Shown: positions 61,741-64,000 of the stretch, one piece after another
How positions within the stretch are numbered: the first letter of the stretch is position 1
Layout: every line of letters starts with the position of its first letter
From: Usnea hakonensis
Taxonomy: Eukaryota; Ascomycota; Lecanoromycetes; Lecanorales; Parmeliaceae
Direction: 5' to 3'
Length of the DNA stretch: 64,000 nt
Assembly (NCBI GenBank): GCA_013423325.1
Contig: BLJB01000018.1
Span: 46,385-110,384 of the forward strand
The notes under the pieces: model-generated
Database searches by the model: none
Told to the model about the DNA's origin: nothing
Seen by the model: only the letters and a program-made list of their open reading frames with translations
Translations under genes and position numbers: made by a program

Positions 61741-64000
61741 CAGCAACAGCAGCAGCAGCAGCAGCAGCCACAACAGCAAGACAATGCATGATTAACCAAG
61801 TGGAATAGGGCAATGTTATATGAAGAGAGGCCAACAGCTATAACCATCATACCTAGTTGGCTCATGGTAGAGTAAGCTATAACCTTCTTGATATCTTGCT
61901 GGAATAGCCCTATGAGTGAGCTAAACACAGTTGTAATACTACCTATTCATAAGCAAAGGATTAGAACAGTAGGGCTATATTCTATTAAAGGAGAGCTTCT
62001 CATCAATAGATACACCCCTGCGGTGACCATCGTGGCAGCCGATTTCAATGCCTCCTAGGGCTCAGATAACAAAAGAGCATACGTTAAGATAAATAAACTT
62101 TGTAGCAGAACTACTTGCTGGGGGTACCCTCGCGGAGCAATCAGCATCTCAGCAGGCTTTTGCGTAGCAACTAAGATGTAGCAGCAGAGCTTCACAACAA
62201 GAGCAGCAGAGGGTCATAACTACTTGCCTCGAGGGTGCATCTCAGCAGTCTTTTGCGTAGCAACTATAAATATAATTACACTTCGCCGTAGGCGAGTGCA
62301 CGCGCTCCTTGGATGCTTCCTCCCCCCTTTGCTCCGCAAGGGCAAGTAGTATCATGAGTGTAATTTAAAACTTTCTGCCTGTATTCATGCCCTTGTAGTG
62401 CGCCATATCCTCTATAGCCTTTAACCCTTCTGGAGTTAAGTGATCTCTGTTATCGAACATGCGCATTGCTTTGCAAAAGTCCAAGTAATCACTACGCTTT
62501 GCTCCATACAGGGGATGCTCTTCAAATAAAGGTATTACGATGTTAAGTAAGTCTGATTTAGCCCCTTGCTTCGCAACTAACATTAAATCTGTCTCTTGCT
62601 GAGGGTGATGCTTCGCAACTCGCAACTGAAGATGGCGGTACTATATTACCACTCGCGGAGCGTCCCATGGATTCAATAACCCTGGTTAGAAGTATTAGAT
62701 CACGCTCGTGCTGAGTAAGACGGAACTGAGACTGCAGCCTCTTCCCTAATCTCATTCTAGGACGTGCTCCGCAACAGTGAGGCCCAATCCAAAGGTACCA
62801 TCAGATTGTGTGAATCCTGCTATTCAGTTATGCTCTAAGCGGTCAGTACTAGGTACGAATACTGGTTTAGTTATAGTTGCTTGGGTTGGCGTAGCCATCC
62901 CATGCAACAATGTTAGGATAAGCTACTCTAAGCGCGCAACCCTCCTTACCTAATCCCTCTTTAAACACAGATTTGATAGCTAATATGCCCTCAAACCCAG
63001 CATCGGTTAGATGTTCTCCTCTTACAATCATATCCGTTACCTGGCACCATAGAATATTATATGCGTTGCTTACCGAAGGTATGCATCATAATATTTTCTT
63101 TAGAGCTTGAAGTAAACGTACTTAGTAGTCTGCTCTGCTGACCACACCCCTTTCAGGGGGGTAGTCTGAAGAGGGTAGCGTTCAAAATGCTTACGTACCG
63201 CTACGAGTTGAGAGGGGGAAGAGATCTCATAATAATACATATTCCCAGATCTGCTGATTGAGCCTACTCCATCGAAATACTCCTGAACTAGCTTAATCAA
63301 TTGTAGGTTTAAAGGATTTACCTGAGCGCCTAAAGAGTATACAATACTTGGATAGAACCCAAATCTACTTCTAGCAGCCGCACTTGCGTAGCAACACGAA
63401 TAGAATAGCAAAACTACCATCTCCATCTGTATAACCAGTGTTGCGATGCTCCGCTAGCAAGAATAAAGGATGTATTTTACCTTTACCTGATGCTGGGGGT
63501 CCCCCCCAGCAAGAGCTGGTATAGCGTTTATTTACCGAACGGAGAGCCCTCTCGCAATAGAACCTGTTACGGATATGCGATTGCGATAACTTTAATCTTG
63601 ACTTACTAGCTTTCTTCCAAGAGTCGGTTTCCCGATGATGAGAGTACACCTTACAAAAACCCGTATGGGTCTCTGAAGAACCATCTACTCGTTGCTCTTT
63701 TACAGGGCTGCGAAGCAATAAATTAAATTATATTGCGATGGTTCCCAAGCAAATAATTCTATTAACACAGCTCTGATTTAGATCCGCGATTGCCCATTTC
63801 AGTTTCCTTCATCTATAGTTATCTTACCATATCCTGGTGATTAGTCAGGCCAGTTATCTAGTTTCCTAATTAACTTTGGTTACTATAGCTATTAGGGCTT
63901 CTCCGGAGTTTGGTTCTTATACACACCTTGCATGTATTAGTGCCGAAACAGGCGTAGGACCTTCCCAAAGCTCATATCTTATTAAACCTATTAAGGCTTT
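60318..64000 (-). CDS. nad5: NADH dehydrogenase subunit 5, 3' part (three exons in view)
   Basis: Nad5 is the distal antiporter-like subunit of complex I. The exons in view are 63932 to beyond 64000 (ends GPTPVSALIH), 61784-62039 and 60318-61273 (stop at the 3' end). Blocks are WEGPTPVSALIH|AATMVTAGVYLL, LIGLFQQDIKKVIAYSTMSQ, HLVNHAFYKGLLFLGAGAVI and PFMTGFYSKDFILESAYGAH. Frames join exactly across both introns, the second inside the Phe codon of HAFYK. Trp TGA occurs in LCLWIGSITTV. The 5' exons lie outside the window. The C-terminal part is long, ending in a hydrophobic IDISLLLSLILALLSLI. Confidence 0.94.
61274..61783 (-). other. group I intron in nad5 (3' one)
   Basis: It splits LVNHA|FYKGL. 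GGCAATCAGCAGGGTAATGG near 61640 is the clearest core mark. Next to the 5' splice site lies a GCT/GTT-type triplet repeat (61709-61770). Confidence 0.75.
61709..61770 (+). repeat. CAG/CAA triplet repeat
   Basis: About twenty AGCAAC/AGC units lie within 15 nt of a nad5 splice site. On the coding strand the array reads GCTGTT/GCT. Confidence 0.9.
62266..62367. repeat. composite element with inverted ends
   Basis: AATTACACTTCG at one side and CATGAGTGTAATTTA at the other form an inverted repeat, around CGCCGTAGGCG and CACGCGCTCCTTGG modules. A relative lies at 39795-39895. Confidence 0.7.
62366..63470 (-). pseudogene. two-motif LAGLIDADG endonuclease, broken by GC repeats (nad5 intron)
   Basis: Motif 1 is GYTDGDGSFAILF near 63430; a GTTGCTACGCAA insert then shifts the frame before FGFYPSIVYSLGAQVNPLNL. 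A region VTDMIVRGEHLTDAGFEGIL follows, then a TGGGATGGCTACGCC repeat, then motif 2 WIAGFTQSDGTFGLGLT near 62810 (Trp is TGA). RLTQHERDLILLTRVI, another repeat pair (62580-62670), and the family end LLNIVIPLFEEHPLYGAKRS and HLTPEGLKAIEDMAHYKGMN complete it. At least three repeats break the frame. Confidence 0.8.

Larger units (their letters stand above)
62040..63931 (-). other. group I intron in nad5 with endonuclease relic (1892 nt)
   Basis: It splits SALIH|AATMV. The core is of the cox1-i1 type, with AAGAGCAACGAGTAGATGG near 63690 and CCGGAGAAGCCCTAATAGC near 63895. It hosts a LAGLIDADG frame and several repeat blocks (62110-62350). Confidence 0.8.

Overview
This window is most of a fungal mitochondrial genome. 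The genes are nad, cox, cob, atp6, rnl, rns and rps3. TGA is read as Trp throughout, for example in cox3, nad6, cob, cox1, nad4 and rps3, and a tRNA-Trp with anticodon UCA is present at 8159-8227. Nearly every cellular gene lies on the minus strand. The load of group I introns, a group II intron in rns, fragments of a linear-plasmid DNA polymerase and hundreds of short GC-rich hairpin repeats suggest an early-diverging fungus. Glomeromycotina of the Gigasporaceae type is one possibility, but I cannot fix the taxon from sequence reading alone.

Layout, read along the minus strand from 64000 down to 1: the 3' part of nad5 (three exons in view, one intron carrying a repeat-broken LAGLIDADG endonuclease); cox1 in 12 exons; nad4 (one exon); rps3 (one exon, with in-frame repeat insertions); orf279, a chimera whose N-terminus resembles cox3, beside a tRNA-Val relic; trnR(CCU); nad1 (3 exons); atp6 (2 exons); a 14.6-kb accessory island (about 23.2-37.8 kb) with dpo fragments, a GIY-YIG endonuclease relic and dense repeats; cob in 8 exons, whose last exon runs in frame and without a stop into cox2 (3 exons); orf229; a decayed copy of the last cox2 exon; trnR(UCU); repeat arrays; trnC; rns (group II plus group I intron); a tRNA cluster; nad6; trnQ; trnV; cox3 (2 exons); five or more tRNAs; and the 5' half of rnl.

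Together the protein genes encode core subunits of complexes I, III, IV and V, and the RNA genes supply the mitochondrial translation machinery. Genes not seen here (atp8, atp9, nad2, nad3, nad4L, other tRNAs) presumably lie outside the window.

The most unusual features are: (1) cob and cox2 share one uninterrupted reading frame; (2) six exons of 14-48 nt in cob and cox1, each flanked by group I introns; (3) a family of AT-rich hairpins with fixed ends and different but self-complementary stems; (4) a five-copy double-hairpin element; (5) GC hairpin elements that break every plasmid or intron-encoded ORF, spare the exons of the respiratory genes, and are carried in frame by rps3; (6) two divergent dpo copies hit by the same GC element at the same position of the catalytic DTDS motif; (7) a cox1 C-terminal extension with a membrane segment and a CxxC-CxxC motif; (8) a CMS-like cox3 chimera. 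Exon borders were placed by reading frame, protein family conservation and the group I rule (exon ends in T, intron ends in G). The exon lengths give consistent frames for cob, cox1, cox2, nad1 and atp6.
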